From positions 2,542,001-2,606,000 of the forward strand of contig NZ_CP034562.1 of NCBI RefSeq assembly GCF_003970675.1: a DNA stretch of 64,000 nt, written 5' to 3'. Shown one piece after another: positions 8,574 through 18,234 of the stretch. Numbering within the stretch: the stretch's first letter is position 1; every line of letters begins with the position of its first letter. Under the pieces are notes generated by a model. That model worked only from the letters and a program-made list of their open reading frames with translations. It did no database searches and had not been told where the DNA came from. Made by a program: the position numbers and the translations under genes. Origin of the DNA: Flammeovirga pectinis (lineage in GTDB: Bacteria; Bacteroidota; Bacteroidia; Cytophagales; Flammeovirgaceae).

Positions 8574-9170
8574 ATGCAAAGTAATTTGTTTGATACGAAA
8601 TATAAAGGCATAGTCATTGGTGGGTCAGCAGGTAGTTTTAAACCTATCACAGAATTATTAGCAGAGTTACCAGAAGACTTTCCTATTCCAATTTTTCTTT
8701 GTCTGCACAGACTTAAACATGTGCGCCATGGGTTTATTGAGGCTTTATCTATTAGAAGTAAGAAGCCCATTTACGAACCTCAAGACAAAGAATCTATAAG
8801 ACCAGGGATGGTTTACTTAGCTCCTTCAAATTACCATATGTGTATAGAGTTAGGTAATTCTATATCTTTATCTACAGAAGATCTTGTTAATAATTCAAGA
8901 CCAGCAATAGATCTCACTTTTATGAGTGCAGCATATACATATAAGGATAAATTAATTGGCATCCTCTATTCTGGAGCAAATAAAGATGGTGCAATTGGTA
9001 TGAAATCAATAAAAGACAAAGGTGGAATTACTATTATTCAAGATCCTGAAGAAAGTATGATGAACACTATGCCATTGTCTGCAAAAAACTGCACAGAGAT
9101 AGATTTATGCCTTGAATCGAAAAAAATTAAAAATTTTCTACTCGATTTATACAAGGCTTACCAAAAATGA
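8574..9170 (+). CDS. cheB: CheB-type methylesterase domain protein without receiver
   Basis: This 198-residue protein consists of the CheB C-terminal esterase/deamidase domain only. The catalytic triad is visible: Ser in GGSAGSFKP, His in LCLHR, and Asp in SGANKDGAIG. Genuine CheB has an N-terminal receiver that is phosphorylated by CheA; it is absent here, consistent with lack of CheA nearby. Stand-alone CheB domains occur in Bacteroidota beside CheR and hybrid kinases. Its activity would oppose the upstream CheR. The 9-base gap to cheR indicates one operon. Confidence 0.9.
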   Translation: MQSNLFDTKYKGIVIGGSAGSFKPITELLAELPEDFPIPIFLCLHRLKHVRHGFIEALSIRSKKPIYEPQDKESIRPGMVYLAPSNYHMCIELGNSISLSTEDLVNNSRPAIDLTFMSAAYTYKDKLIGILYSGANKDGAIGMKSIKDKGGITIIQDPEESMMNTMPLSAKNCTEIDLCLESKKIKNFLLDLYKAYQK

Positions 9171-9224
9171 ACGTTACTACATTGACTCTTGTGAGATTTT
9201 TTTCAAGCAAACTATTATAGTATT

Positions 9225-10262
9225 TTGAAAACAGCACAAAAAAGAACAAATATTAGAGATAAAGCGATACACACGGTGTATAGAAAACCTGCAATCATTT
9301 TTGCAGGTCTTGGCATCTTCGTATTTACATTAATCTTAATTTTAGAGAATCAATATCCAAACATTCTCTCTCTTGTAGGTATTCTTGATACCAAAGAATT
9401 TAATAGAGAAGCATATATTCAAACACTCCAGTACATAGACTTAATGTTTATAATTGGAATGATTTATCTATTTGCTAGGAACTCTAAAACATTCAACCTC
9501 ATTTTAGGAATTGTATTCCTACTTCTGTCTTTACACGCTATTTCTGAGATTTATGAATTGCCAATCAAAATTCTTAATCATTTAGAAATTTCCGATGATA
9601 AAATCATTGTTCAAGTTAAAGAAGTAAGTAGTACAACTTTCTATACTTTAGGTTTCACCTTTGCAGTACTTGTATTTTTACTTTTCAGACTAATATCTGA
9701 TTTAATGCAAGACCCAGAAGATCAAATTATTTATGTACCTAAATATTTTTCAAAAGATAATCAAAACCTCGAAAGTGAGTTGAGAGATTCCTTTGATGAA
9801 CGTGCATCTTTAATTAAAAAGAACATCCAATCTGCCATTATTAATTTAGGAGACGAAGATAAAGAACAGAAGCTTTTAAATGCTATTTGTAAAGAATTTC
9901 AAGTTTCTACTGGAATCTATTACAAATCTATTAATGTTGATGGTAAAGATATGATTCAGTATTCGAAAGGTTTTTCTTTCTATCTTCCAGATTCTAAAAT
10001 GCTGATGTTTGAATATGGCGAAGGACTTCCTGGACAGGTTGCTAAAACAAGATCTTCTATTATTTCTAATGCAATACCAGAAAATTACATTCGTGTTGTA
10101 TCTGGTTTAGGTGATAGTTCACCAAAGTCATTAATGATATCTCCTATCTTGGATACCGATCAAAACCTCCTTGGAGTAGTAGAACTTTCATCGTTTAAAA
10201 CATTCACTCCAGAAGACAGAGAAATTTTAGATAAAGTAACCGTTTGGTTTACTGAAAATTAA
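9225..10262 (+). CDS. Membrane protein with C-terminal GAF domain
   Basis: A 345-residue protein starting at a TTG codon (no ATG precedes the first membrane segment). Four hydrophobic segments are visible at about residues 22-42, 70-88, 92-110 and 137-158, followed by a linker and a GAF-like domain at about 195-345 (LLNAICKEFQVSTGIYYKS, GLPGQVAKTRSSIISNAIP, SLMISPILDTDQNLLGVVEL). There is no kinase, cyclase or phosphatase domain, so it is likely a sensory or accessory subunit. The GAF resembles that of the downstream phosphatase, and the 31-base gap suggests they act together. The ligand is unknown. Confidence 0.75.
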   Translation: MKTAQKRTNIRDKAIHTVYRKPAIIFAGLGIFVFTLILILENQYPNILSLVGILDTKEFNREAYIQTLQYIDLMFIIGMIYLFARNSKTFNLILGIVFLLLSLHAISEIYELPIKILNHLEISDDKIIVQVKEVSSTTFYTLGFTFAVLVFLLFRLISDLMQDPEDQIIYVPKYFSKDNQNLESELRDSFDERASLIKKNIQSAIINLGDEDKEQKLLNAICKEFQVSTGIYYKSINVDGKDMIQYSKGFSFYLPDSKMLMFEYGEGLPGQVAKTRSSIISNAIPENYIRVVSGLGDSSPKSLMISPILDTDQNLLGVVELSSFKTFTPEDREILDKVTVWFTEN

Positions 10263-10293
10263 TAAATTTATCTAGTGAAGTAAATATATATAT

Positions 10294-13200
10294 ATGCTTT
10301 TTCAAGATTTAAAGATACGTACTAAGATTACGATAATCATGCTACTTGTTGTTACAATAACAGTAGTTGCGATTAGTTCACTTTCTTATTTCCAAACAGA
10401 GGATTCTGTTGAGAGAAGATACTCTGAAACATTTGATGTAATTAGTACATTAAAGGCTGAACAGATAGATCAAAAGTTCAAATACATTGAACAGAACTTG
10501 AAATACATGGCAAAGTCTGCTTTAATTGTTAGTAACGCTACCAAATTAAAGTTACTTTTTCAGTCTAAATCAAGATCATATAAAGATTCTACCTATTATG
10601 CCATTAAGAGAACTCTTGATAACGAGTTATTCCCTAAACAGATTGTAAATGGGTACTCAAATATCATTTTAACAGATAATAAAGGTAATGTACTATATAC
10701 TAGTTATACATTTCCTGCTTCTGTTATTGTAGGTGATAGAAATAAGAAATTTGAGAAAATCATTAAAAAAGCAAAAACAAAAACATACTTCTCAGAACCA
10801 TTTAATACTGAAAAAGGAGCTCATGTTTATGTAGTTTCTCCTAGAATGAAATCTAGATATGGAGAAATTGGTCACGTGATCATATTATATAGTTTACAGA
10901 AAAATATTTATCCAATTGTTGAGAATAGAACAGGACTTGGTGATACTGGTGAAATTCTACTTTCAAGAATATCAGATAACCAATCAAACAATGTTACTAT
11001 CATTTCTCCACTAAAAGGAAGTCAAAATTTACTTACTGAAGTGATCAGTTTAGGTGACCCTTCTAATATTGCAATCCAAAAAGCTGCAAAAGGCGATTCT
11101 AAAGATTTTGGATATGATATTGATTGGCGTGGTAAGAAAACGATTTCATATTGGAACTACATCCCTACCACAAATTGGGGTCTAGTAGTAAAAATTGATT
11201 ATGACGAAATTAAAAGTGGATTAAATGGATTAATTTTAACATTTGTCTACACTGCAATTATCATTATTCTAATTTCAATGCTGATTGCTGTAATTTTCTC
11301 TAAGTTTTTGACTAGTCCGATTATTACACTGAAAAATCGATTAAATTTTATTGCAAAAGGTATTTTACCACATGAGGTAACTGCTGAAATCCATAAAGAT
11401 GAGATTGGCGAAATGTCATTTGCCGTTCAAGAAGTGGTAAATGGTATGAAAAGAACTGCAAACTTTTCAGAACAAATTGGTGAAGGAAATTATGACGCGA
11501 CCTACTCATCTCTTAGTGATGATGATACTTTAGGTAATGCGTTAATTTCAATGAGAGATAGTATTCAAAGAGCAGAAAAAAGAGATTATGAAAGAAATTG
11601 GATTATTACAGGTGAAGCTGAAATTGGCCAAATTCTTCGAAATAACAACGATATTAGTACTTTAGGTGATGAAGTTGTGGCTTTTACAACTGAAAAAATC
11701 AATGCTGTTCAAGGTGCATTTTATGTGGTTGAAGGTGTTACAGATGAATTACCTATAAACGAACAAGTAATTCATTTAGTAAGCACATACGCATACAATA
11801 AGAAACGTTTCTTACAGAATAAATTCAAATTTGCAGAAGGCCTTGTTGGGCAAGCTGCAATTGAAATGGAAATGATTCTAAGAACAGAAGTCCCAAATAG
11901 TTACTTATCAATAACATCAGGATTAATGGGAGAGAAAAAACCCGATTCAATCTTGATAATGCCTTTAATTGCTAACGATAAAGTCTACGGTATTCTTGAG
12001 TTCGCATCATTAGAAGCCTTCTCTCCTATGACACTTGATTTTGTAAAGGAAATCTCGCATATCATTGCAAGAACAATCTTTAACATCAAGATTAACGAAA
12101 GAACAATTAAGTTACTGAAAGAATCTCAACAAATGAGTTCTGAACTTTCAGTACAACAAGAGATTTTACGTCAGAATGCGGAAGAGATGGAATCTACTCA
12201 AGAAGAACTTCAACGTACAAATACACGTCTTGAAGAACAAGTTGAGGAAGTTAAACACTCACAAGATAGATTACAATCTTTACTTGAGAACGCATCCGAG
12301 GTTATTACCATATTTAATAGTGATGGAAAAATTAAATTTGTCAGTCCATCATCTAGACACATTTTAGGTTACAAACCAACTGACTTAATTGGATCTTCTT
12401 ACTTAGAACACTTACATAAAGATAGTGTTGATGTAGTAAAAGAATTTATCAATAATTTAGTCACTTCAGAAAATAAAGATACAATCAGTACTGAGTACCG
12501 CTACAAGCTACAAGATGGTAGATATATATGGCTAGAAGCAACTGGTATTAACCTTACCAATGAGCCATCTATAGAAGGTATTGTATTGAATGCTCAAGAT
12601 ATTACAGAAAGAAGAAGAGCAGAAACAGAAAGAAGAATGAGAACGCAAATGCAAGCGTTATCAGAAAACTCTCTTGATCTAATCCAACGACTTAATAACG
12701 AAGGGTTAATTTTCTATACTAACCCTATTATTACAGATTTAACAGGATTATCTTCTGATCTCTTCTTAAATCAAAAAATAGAAGATACTGCCTTACCACA
12801 ACATATTATTGATGAGTGGAAAAATATGTTGGTTGAAGTTTCTTCTACTTCAGAGAAAACAACAAAAGAAGTTGAATTCCCTACAAGCACTGGCAATAGG
12901 TTTATGACTGTTACTGCAATTCCGGAATTTAATGAATCTGATGAATTTGAAAGTGCTTTATTTGTATCTCATGATATTACTGAACGTAAGAAAGCTGAAT
13001 TAGAAATCTTATTGAAAAACAAGAAGATTACTGAAAGTATTAACTACGCTAAGAGAATTCAAGGTGCAATAATCCCTGATACAGACATTATTAAACGTGA
13101 TTTACCAGATAGCTTTATATTTTATAAACCAAAAGATGTAGTAAGTGGTGATTTCCCTTGGTACTTCAAAAAAGGCGATGATATATATATAGCTGCTGTA

Positions 13201-13779
13201 GATTGTACAGGTCATGGTGTACCAGGTGCGTTAATTTCGCTTATTGGTTACTTCATTCTTAATGATATCGTTCAAAACAATGATAATATTACACCTGGAG
13301 AAGTATTAGATTTATTACATCAAGGAGTTTCTAAAACTCTAAGACAAGATTCTAATAGCAGCACTAGAGATGGTATGGACATTGCTCTTGCAAAGATAAA
13401 TCTATCTACAAAAGAAATAGAATATGCAGGTGCTCATCGCCCTCTATATCTTTTCAAAACAAAAGAAAATGACTTTATTCAAGTAAAAGGAAGTAAATTC
13501 CCTGTGGGTGGAGAATATAAAACTAGAACTAATTTTGCTACTCACCACTTACAACTTGAAGAAGGAGACGAAATTTACATGTTCTCAGATGGATATCCAG
13601 ATCAGTTTGGAGGCGAAGAGAACCGTAAATTTGGTGCAAAAAGAATACGTGAATTAATTACAAATACGGAACATTCGTCTATGGAAGAAATTGCTAAAAC
13701 ATTTAATGATACATTTATGACATGGAAAGGCAATTCTAAGCAGACTGATGACGTTATTATGATAGGCATACGATTTTAA
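10294..13779 (+). CDS. Cache-HAMP-GAF-PAS-PAS-PP2C (SpoIIE-type) sensor phosphatase, SiaA-like
   Basis: A 1161-residue membrane phosphatase. Order: TM1 about 11-31, a periplasmic double-Cache-like region to about 310, TM2 about 315-336, HAMP about 337-395, GAF about 470-600 (GLVGQAAIEMEMILRTEVP), coiled coil about 610-665, two PAS domains about 660-905, and a SpoIIE/PP2C domain from about 920. The catalytic metal motifs are VVSGDF, AVDCTGHGVPGALIS and SDGYPDQFGG. In one motif Pro replaces the common Tyr (SGDFPW rather than SGDFYW). SiaA of Pseudomonas is also a HAMP-PP2C phosphatase acting on SiaC. The next two genes are SiaB- and SiaC-like, so dephosphorylation of the 14471 product is the natural prediction. 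Confidence 0.87.
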   Translation: MLFQDLKIRTKITIIMLLVVTITVVAISSLSYFQTEDSVERRYSETFDVISTLKAEQIDQKFKYIEQNLKYMAKSALIVSNATKLKLLFQSKSRSYKDSTYYAIKRTLDNELFPKQIVNGYSNIILTDNKGNVLYTSYTFPASVIVGDRNKKFEKIIKKAKTKTYFSEPFNTEKGAHVYVVSPRMKSRYGEIGHVIILYSLQKNIYPIVENRTGLGDTGEILLSRISDNQSNNVTIISPLKGSQNLLTEVISLGDPSNIAIQKAAKGDSKDFGYDIDWRGKKTISYWNYIPTTNWGLVVKIDYDEIKSGLNGLILTFVYTAIIIILISMLIAVIFSKFLTSPIITLKNRLNFIAKGILPHEVTAEIHKDEIGEMSFAVQEVVNGMKRTANFSEQIGEGNYDATYSSLSDDDTLGNALISMRDSIQRAEKRDYERNWIITGEAEIGQILRNNNDISTLGDEVVAFTTEKINAVQGAFYVVEGVTDELPINEQVIHLVSTYAYNKKRFLQNKFKFAEGLVGQAAIEMEMILRTEVPNSYLSITSGLMGEKKPDSILIMPLIANDKVYGILEFASLEAFSPMTLDFVKEISHIIARTIFNIKINERTIKLLKESQQMSSELSVQQEILRQNAEEMESTQEELQRTNTRLEEQVEEVKHSQDRLQSLLENASEVITIFNSDGKIKFVSPSSRHILGYKPTDLIGSSYLEHLHKDSVDVVKEFINNLVTSENKDTISTEYRYKLQDGRYIWLEATGINLTNEPSIEGIVLNAQDITERRRAETERRMRTQMQALSENSLDLIQRLNNEGLIFYTNPIITDLTGLSSDLFLNQKIEDTALPQHIIDEWKNMLVEVSSTSEKTTKEVEFPTSTGNRFMTVTAIPEFNESDEFESALFVSHDITERKKAELEILLKNKKITESINYAKRIQGAIIPDTDIIKRDLPDSFIFYKPKDVVSGDFPWYFKKGDDIYIAAVDCTGHGVPGALISLIGYFILNDIVQNNDNITPGEVLDLLHQGVSKTLRQDSNSSTRDGMDIALAKINLSTKEIEYAGAHRPLYLFKTKENDFIQVKGSKFPVGGEYKTRTNFATHHLQLEEGDEIYMFSDGYPDQFGGEENRKFGAKRIRELITNTEHSSMEEIAKTFNDTFMTWKGNSKQTDDVIMIGIRF

Positions 13780-13915
13780 GCTAATAAATACTTGTTAGTT
13801 TGATATGTTTATTTATATTTGATAATCTTTTTTTTACATCTTGCTATTTTAATAGAGTAAAGATATTAATACAGTGTCTTTGACTATACACTGATTAAAT
13901 TATTTGTTCGGACAT

Positions 13916-14464
13916 ATGAAATACATCTACGAACTTCACAGAACAATGCTTGATAAAGATCTTATCCTTATTTATGAAGGAGAGATCACGCAAGACATAA
14001 CCAAATCTGTCTTATCCATGGCCGAAAGGAATATGGATTCATATGGAGAACAATCAAAGATCAAGAGAAAGGTCTTTAATGTTATGGTTGAATGTTTGCA
14101 AAACATCAGTAAATATGCTGTCCCGATGGAACCAACTTCTGATAAAAAGAACAGTGCTGTCTTTATGATCGGCAAAGAAGATGATTCTTATTTTATCACA
14201 TCGGGAAACCCAATACTTTCTAAAAATGTAAAAGACATTGCTAACAGATTAGAAAGAATTAATGACCTTGATAAAGACGGTCTTAAAAATTTATATAAAG
14301 ACATTATCAAAAATGGCAAGATCTCTGCTAAAGGTGGTGCAGGTCTTGGTTTTATTGATATGGCACGAAAATCAGGCGAGAAACTTCGTTTTGATTTTGA
14401 ACCCATCAATGATGAGTTCACATTTTTTTCTCTTAAAACGACAATTCCAAGGAAACTAAAATAA
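13916..14464 (+). CDS. SiaB-like protein kinase (DUF6272)
   Basis: This 182-residue protein resembles the SiaB family of GHKL-type serine/threonine kinases. It has an N-box-like FNVMVECLQNISKYAVP, a central region with MIGKEDDSYFITSGN, and a glycine-rich ATP lid AKGGAGLGFIDMARKSG. SiaB phosphorylates SiaC, the regulator encoded immediately downstream (6-base gap). I prefer ATG 13916 over a TTG at 13904, because the added MFGH residues are not part of the fold. It follows the PP2C phosphatase after 136 bases, so kinase, phosphatase and target are together. Family assignment rests on motif order, not alignment. Confidence 0.82.
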   Translation: MKYIYELHRTMLDKDLILIYEGEITQDITKSVLSMAERNMDSYGEQSKIKRKVFNVMVECLQNISKYAVPMEPTSDKKNSAVFMIGKEDDSYFITSGNPILSKNVKDIANRLERINDLDKDGLKNLYKDIIKNGKISAKGGAGLGFIDMARKSGEKLRFDFEPINDEFTFFSLKTTIPRKLK

Positions 14465-14470
14465 CAATAC

Positions 14471-14833
14471 ATGAAAGTCCTTAATCTAGCCGGCACGGAG
14501 GATACACCAAAAGTCATCTTGGACAAAGACAACGAATTGTTTGAGATTTCAGGTAGATCACTTCCTGAAGATTCTGCAGAATTCTTTGCACCAATTTTAA
14601 ATTGGATCGACGGTTATTCTGAAGAAGCATTATCGAGTACTAAGTTTTTATTTAAACTTGAGTATTTCAATACAGCCTCATCAAAACTTATTTTAGATGT
14701 TTTATCTAAATTAGAAGAAATCGAAGGAGTAACTGTAGTATGGTATTATCATGAAGATGATGAAGACATGCAAGAAGCAGGTGAAGAATTCGAAGAATTA
14801 GTCGAATTAGAATTTGAATTCGAAACGTACTAA
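14471..14833 (+). CDS. SiaC-like regulatory phosphoprotein (DUF1987)
   Basis: This 120-residue protein is a DUF1987/SiaC homologue. The family phosphosite region is visible as FKLEYFNTASSKLILD, with Thr at residue 68, the same number as the reported phosphothreonine of Pseudomonas SiaC. In that system unphosphorylated SiaC activates the diguanylate cyclase SiaD, and SiaA and SiaB set the phosphorylation state. No GGDEF protein is in this window, so the partner here is unknown; the ABC transporter encoded next is a candidate. The C-terminus is very acidic (EEFEELVELEFEFE). A strong terminator follows. Confidence 0.88.
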   Translation: MKVLNLAGTEDTPKVILDKDNELFEISGRSLPEDSAEFFAPILNWIDGYSEEALSSTKFLFKLEYFNTASSKLILDVLSKLEEIEGVTVVWYYHEDDEDMQEAGEEFEELVELEFEFETY

Positions 14834-14850
14834 AATTAATTAGTACTCTA

Positions 14851-14889
14851 AAAAAACACTTGATTATTCGACTTAATCAAGTGTTTTTT
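14851..14889 (+). terminator. Terminator after the siaC-like gene
   Basis: Bases 14851-14866 and 14874-14889 form a 16-bp perfect stem with loop TTCGACT, ending in a T-run. It separates the phosphoprotein from the ABC transporter gene, though readthrough is possible. Confidence 0.88.
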
Positions 14890-15021
14890 TTATTTATCTC
14901 AAGAAAAATCTTCTTGAAATACAATATTTCCCCAAACTATAGCATTAAATAAATGTATACTTTTCAATAAGTATATACTATTTAATAAAGATTTGAATTT
15001 CCGTAGTAGACACGGTACTCT

Positions 15022-18000
15022 ATGAGTGAAGAAATACTAAAAGCACTGACGCAATTATTTGCAATTATATCTACTCAAGACGAAGGTTTAACTTCAGTAG
15101 AGAGAGATTTTGTTATCAAGTTCCTTAATCAGGAACTTGAAAAACGATCAGTCGAAGAATATATCCAATTGTATGATCAGCTTATTCAAGATGAAGAAGA
15201 TCGTATTGCTAAGAGAAAAGCAAAAGCTGCGAAGAAAAGAGCTGCTAAAGGAGAATCTGCGGATGCTGACAACGCATTAACAGATGCTGTTTCAGTACGT
15301 AATTCAGTGCGTACCTTATCACTTTGTAGAAAGATTAACAAAACACTAGATCAAAAGCAAAAAACCATTGTTATGGTTAAACTTTTGGAACTAGTCTCTT
15401 CTGACAAATCATTTACTCCTCAGCGTATGGATATTATCCATACAGTTGCAGATGTATTTAATATACCTTCTCCAGAATATAAATTATTAGAAAGATTTAT
15501 AATCGAGACACATTCATCAAAAATTGACAATGAGGATATCCTTATTTTCGATGATGAAATGCCACCAGAAGGAAGCAAAATTAAATTTATTGATTCTGGT
15601 TTACTTGATGGAGAAATCATCTTTATTCGCCTAAAAAGTGTTGCTTTATACTTCACTAAATATACAGGTAAAGATACCATTTACTTAAATGGACAACCTG
15701 TGGCAGCGAATACAATTCACCTCTTCTCTCCAGGTAGTATTTTTAAAACACCAAAAGGTGCACCTCTATACTATAGTGATCTTGTAAACAAGTATAATTC
15801 TGATGAAATTAATGGCAACATTTCTTTCATTGTAGAAAACTTAGAATATAAATTCCCGAATGGAGGTATAGGACTAAGAGATATTAATTTTGGTGAAAAT
15901 TCAGGTCAGCTAATTGGTATTATGGGCGCTTCTGGTGCTGGTAAAACTACACTTTTAAATGTACTAGCAGGCTTAGAGACACCTTCCGGAGGAGAAGTAA
16001 GAATTAATGGATATAATATCCATAAAGAAAAGCATAAAATTGAAGGTGTTATTGGGTATATAGCTCAAGACGATCTTTTAATTGAAGAACTCACAGTATT
16101 CCAAAACTTATTTTATAATGCTAAGCTCTGTTTTAAAGACATGAGCGAAGAAGAATTAACAAATAAGGTTACTGAGGTTCTAGAAAGTTTAGGACTTGAT
16201 AGAATTGCTCATTTAGTTGTGGGTAATGTTCTTAATAAAAAAATATCTGGCGGCCAAAGAAAACGTCTGAATATAGCATTAGAATTAATTCGTGAACCAG
16301 CAGTAATGTTTGTTGATGAACCAACTTCTGGTTTATCATCACGTGATTCTGAAAATGTAATTGACTTACTAAAAGAACTTTCTTTAAAAGGAAAATTAAT
16401 TTTCGTTGTTATTCATCAACCATCATCAGACATCTACAAAATGTTTGATAAGATGTGGTTGCTCGATACAGGTGGATATCCGGTATTTTATGGTAACCCA
16501 ATTGAAGCAATTACTCATTTTAAGAGTGCTGCTGGACAGGTTGATAGTGATCAAGGACAATGTAATACCTGTGGTAATGTAAACCCCGAACAGCTTTTCA
16601 ATATTATTGAAGCACAAGTGGTTGATGAATATGGTGAGTTTACAAATAAGAGGAAAGCAACTCCAGAAGATTGGTATAGAATATATACAGAAACTTTTGA
16701 GAAACCAGACGTTGAAGAAGTTCATGTAGACCCTCCTAAAACGTTAAGGATACCTTCTAAACTGAAACAAACTGCAATTTTTACAGTAAGAGATTTCTTA
16801 TCTAAATTCAGTAATAAACAGTATCTTCTAATTAACTTATTAGAAGCTCCATTCTTAGCTCTATTATTATCTTGGATTATATATTATATAAAAGATGGTG
16901 ATACTGAATACCTTTTCAGACACAATGAAAATGTTCCTGCTTATATATTAATAGCAATTTTAGTTGCATTATTTATGGGTATGACCGTAAGTGCTGAAGA
17001 GATAATTAAAGACAGGAAAATAAAGAAAAGGGAGTCATTCCTGAACTTAAGTAGGTCTAGTTATCTATTTTCAAAGTTATTTATCCTTTTTGGCTTTTCA
17101 GCTGTACAAACAGCAACATTTGTCTTAATTGGCAATACAATTCTTGAAATTCCAGACTTATCATTTGCCTATTGGCTAGTACTGTTTTCAGTTTCTTGCC
17201 ATGCGAACATGATTGGTCTAAATATATCTTCTGCATTTAACTCTGCTATTACTGTTTACATTTTAATCCCTATTCTTTTGATTCCTCAAATGATTTTAAG
17301 TGGATTAATATTTGATTTCTCGAAATTAAACAACACAATTAGTCAGCATGGTAAAACACCATTAATTGCAGATGTTATGACATCTAGGTGGGCATACGAA
17401 GCATTATCTGTTGAACAGTACAAGAACAACAGATATGAAAAACCATTCTTTGACATTGACATGAAACTAAGTCAAAGTAATTACAAGAGTGCCTATTGGG
17501 AGCCGAAGATGGAAGAGATTTTATATGATGTACAATTAAATAGTAAAAATACTAATGATAGTACTGCTAAAATATTAAAATCTGATATTCTTACTTTAAC
17601 CAATGAAATTAATTCTGATTTATTCTTTACTACTCATTCTGATAAAAAAGAATTGGCTTTAGATTATTTATCAGATGGTAAAGTATCTTCTAACGAAGGA
17701 AATAAACTTAGAAAGATTTTCTACGAGTCATCAATTTTCTATAACGATATTTTAATTAAAGCTGAGGAAGAGCGTGATACTAAGATATATAAGATGAAAA
17801 AAGAGTTAGGCGATAAGTTTGATCTTTCTAAATCTAAAAATCTTTATTACAATAATCAGCTAGAAACGTTCGTGAAAAACAAAAATGTTTTGAACAGAAC
17901 TGTAGTTGATCACAATAGAATTGTTCAATTAATTGATCCTATTTTCTTCATAAAAGAGAATACTTCTGGACCACTTGATTATAGAACTCATCTTTTTGCA

Positions 18001-18168
18001 CCTGTAAAGAAAGTATTTGGCACATATATTGACACATTTGCATTTAATGTGCTTATGATTTGGCTTATGTCACTTATACTATACCTCACATTATACTTTG
18101 AACTACTTAAAAAGTTCATTGAAGGTGTTGAAGTACTATTGTCAAGAATAATGTCAAAAGAAGCATAG
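15022..18168 (+). CDS. ABCG-type ABC transporter with N-terminal TerB-like domain
   Basis: A 1048-residue half-transporter. Residues 1 to about 150 are helical and TerB-like (LFAIISTQDEGLTSVERDFV), with a Lys/Ala-rich linker at about 58-80. Residues about 175-265 look like a degenerate FHA or cNMP-like beta domain (IYLNGQPVAANTIHLFSPGS). The ATPase follows: Walker A GASGAGKTT near residue 303, Q-loop IAQDD, signature ISGGQRKR near 408, Walker B VMFVDEPTSGL and VIHQP. A CNTCGN pair of cysteines follows. Membrane segments start near 610; the last is near 1015-1035, after a long soluble insertion. The substrate is unknown. Its position behind the Sia-like genes suggests it could be the regulated output. 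Confidence 0.85.
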   Translation: MSEEILKALTQLFAIISTQDEGLTSVERDFVIKFLNQELEKRSVEEYIQLYDQLIQDEEDRIAKRKAKAAKKRAAKGESADADNALTDAVSVRNSVRTLSLCRKINKTLDQKQKTIVMVKLLELVSSDKSFTPQRMDIIHTVADVFNIPSPEYKLLERFIIETHSSKIDNEDILIFDDEMPPEGSKIKFIDSGLLDGEIIFIRLKSVALYFTKYTGKDTIYLNGQPVAANTIHLFSPGSIFKTPKGAPLYYSDLVNKYNSDEINGNISFIVENLEYKFPNGGIGLRDINFGENSGQLIGIMGASGAGKTTLLNVLAGLETPSGGEVRINGYNIHKEKHKIEGVIGYIAQDDLLIEELTVFQNLFYNAKLCFKDMSEEELTNKVTEVLESLGLDRIAHLVVGNVLNKKISGGQRKRLNIALELIREPAVMFVDEPTSGLSSRDSENVIDLLKELSLKGKLIFVVIHQPSSDIYKMFDKMWLLDTGGYPVFYGNPIEAITHFKSAAGQVDSDQGQCNTCGNVNPEQLFNIIEAQVVDEYGEFTNKRKATPEDWYRIYTETFEKPDVEEVHVDPPKTLRIPSKLKQTAIFTVRDFLSKFSNKQYLLINLLEAPFLALLLSWIIYYIKDGDTEYLFRHNENVPAYILIAILVALFMGMTVSAEEIIKDRKIKKRESFLNLSRSSYLFSKLFILFGFSAVQTATFVLIGNTILEIPDLSFAYWLVLFSVSCHANMIGLNISSAFNSAITVYILIPILLIPQMILSGLIFDFSKLNNTISQHGKTPLIADVMTSRWAYEALSVEQYKNNRYEKPFFDIDMKLSQSNYKSAYWEPKMEEILYDVQLNSKNTNDSTAKILKSDILTLTNEINSDLFFTTHSDKKELALDYLSDGKVSSNEGNKLRKIFYESSIFYNDILIKAEEERDTKIYKMKKELGDKFDLSKSKNLYYNNQLETFVKNKNVLNRTVVDHNRIVQLIDPIFFIKENTSGPLDYRTHLFAPVKKVFGTYIDTFAFNVLMIWLMSLILYLTLYFELLKKFIEGVEVLLSRIMSKEA

Positions 18169-18234
18169 AACTTTAAATCTAATTGTAGTTATTAAGCAAC
18201 TATAGAAAAATAGATATTAGAAAACCAAAGAAAG

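Noticed and set aside
7737-9170. A classical chemotaxis operon
   Set aside because: CheR and CheB are present, but no CheA, CheW, CheY or standard receptor is adjacent and CheB has no receiver. I kept the enzyme calls but not the chemotaxis role.
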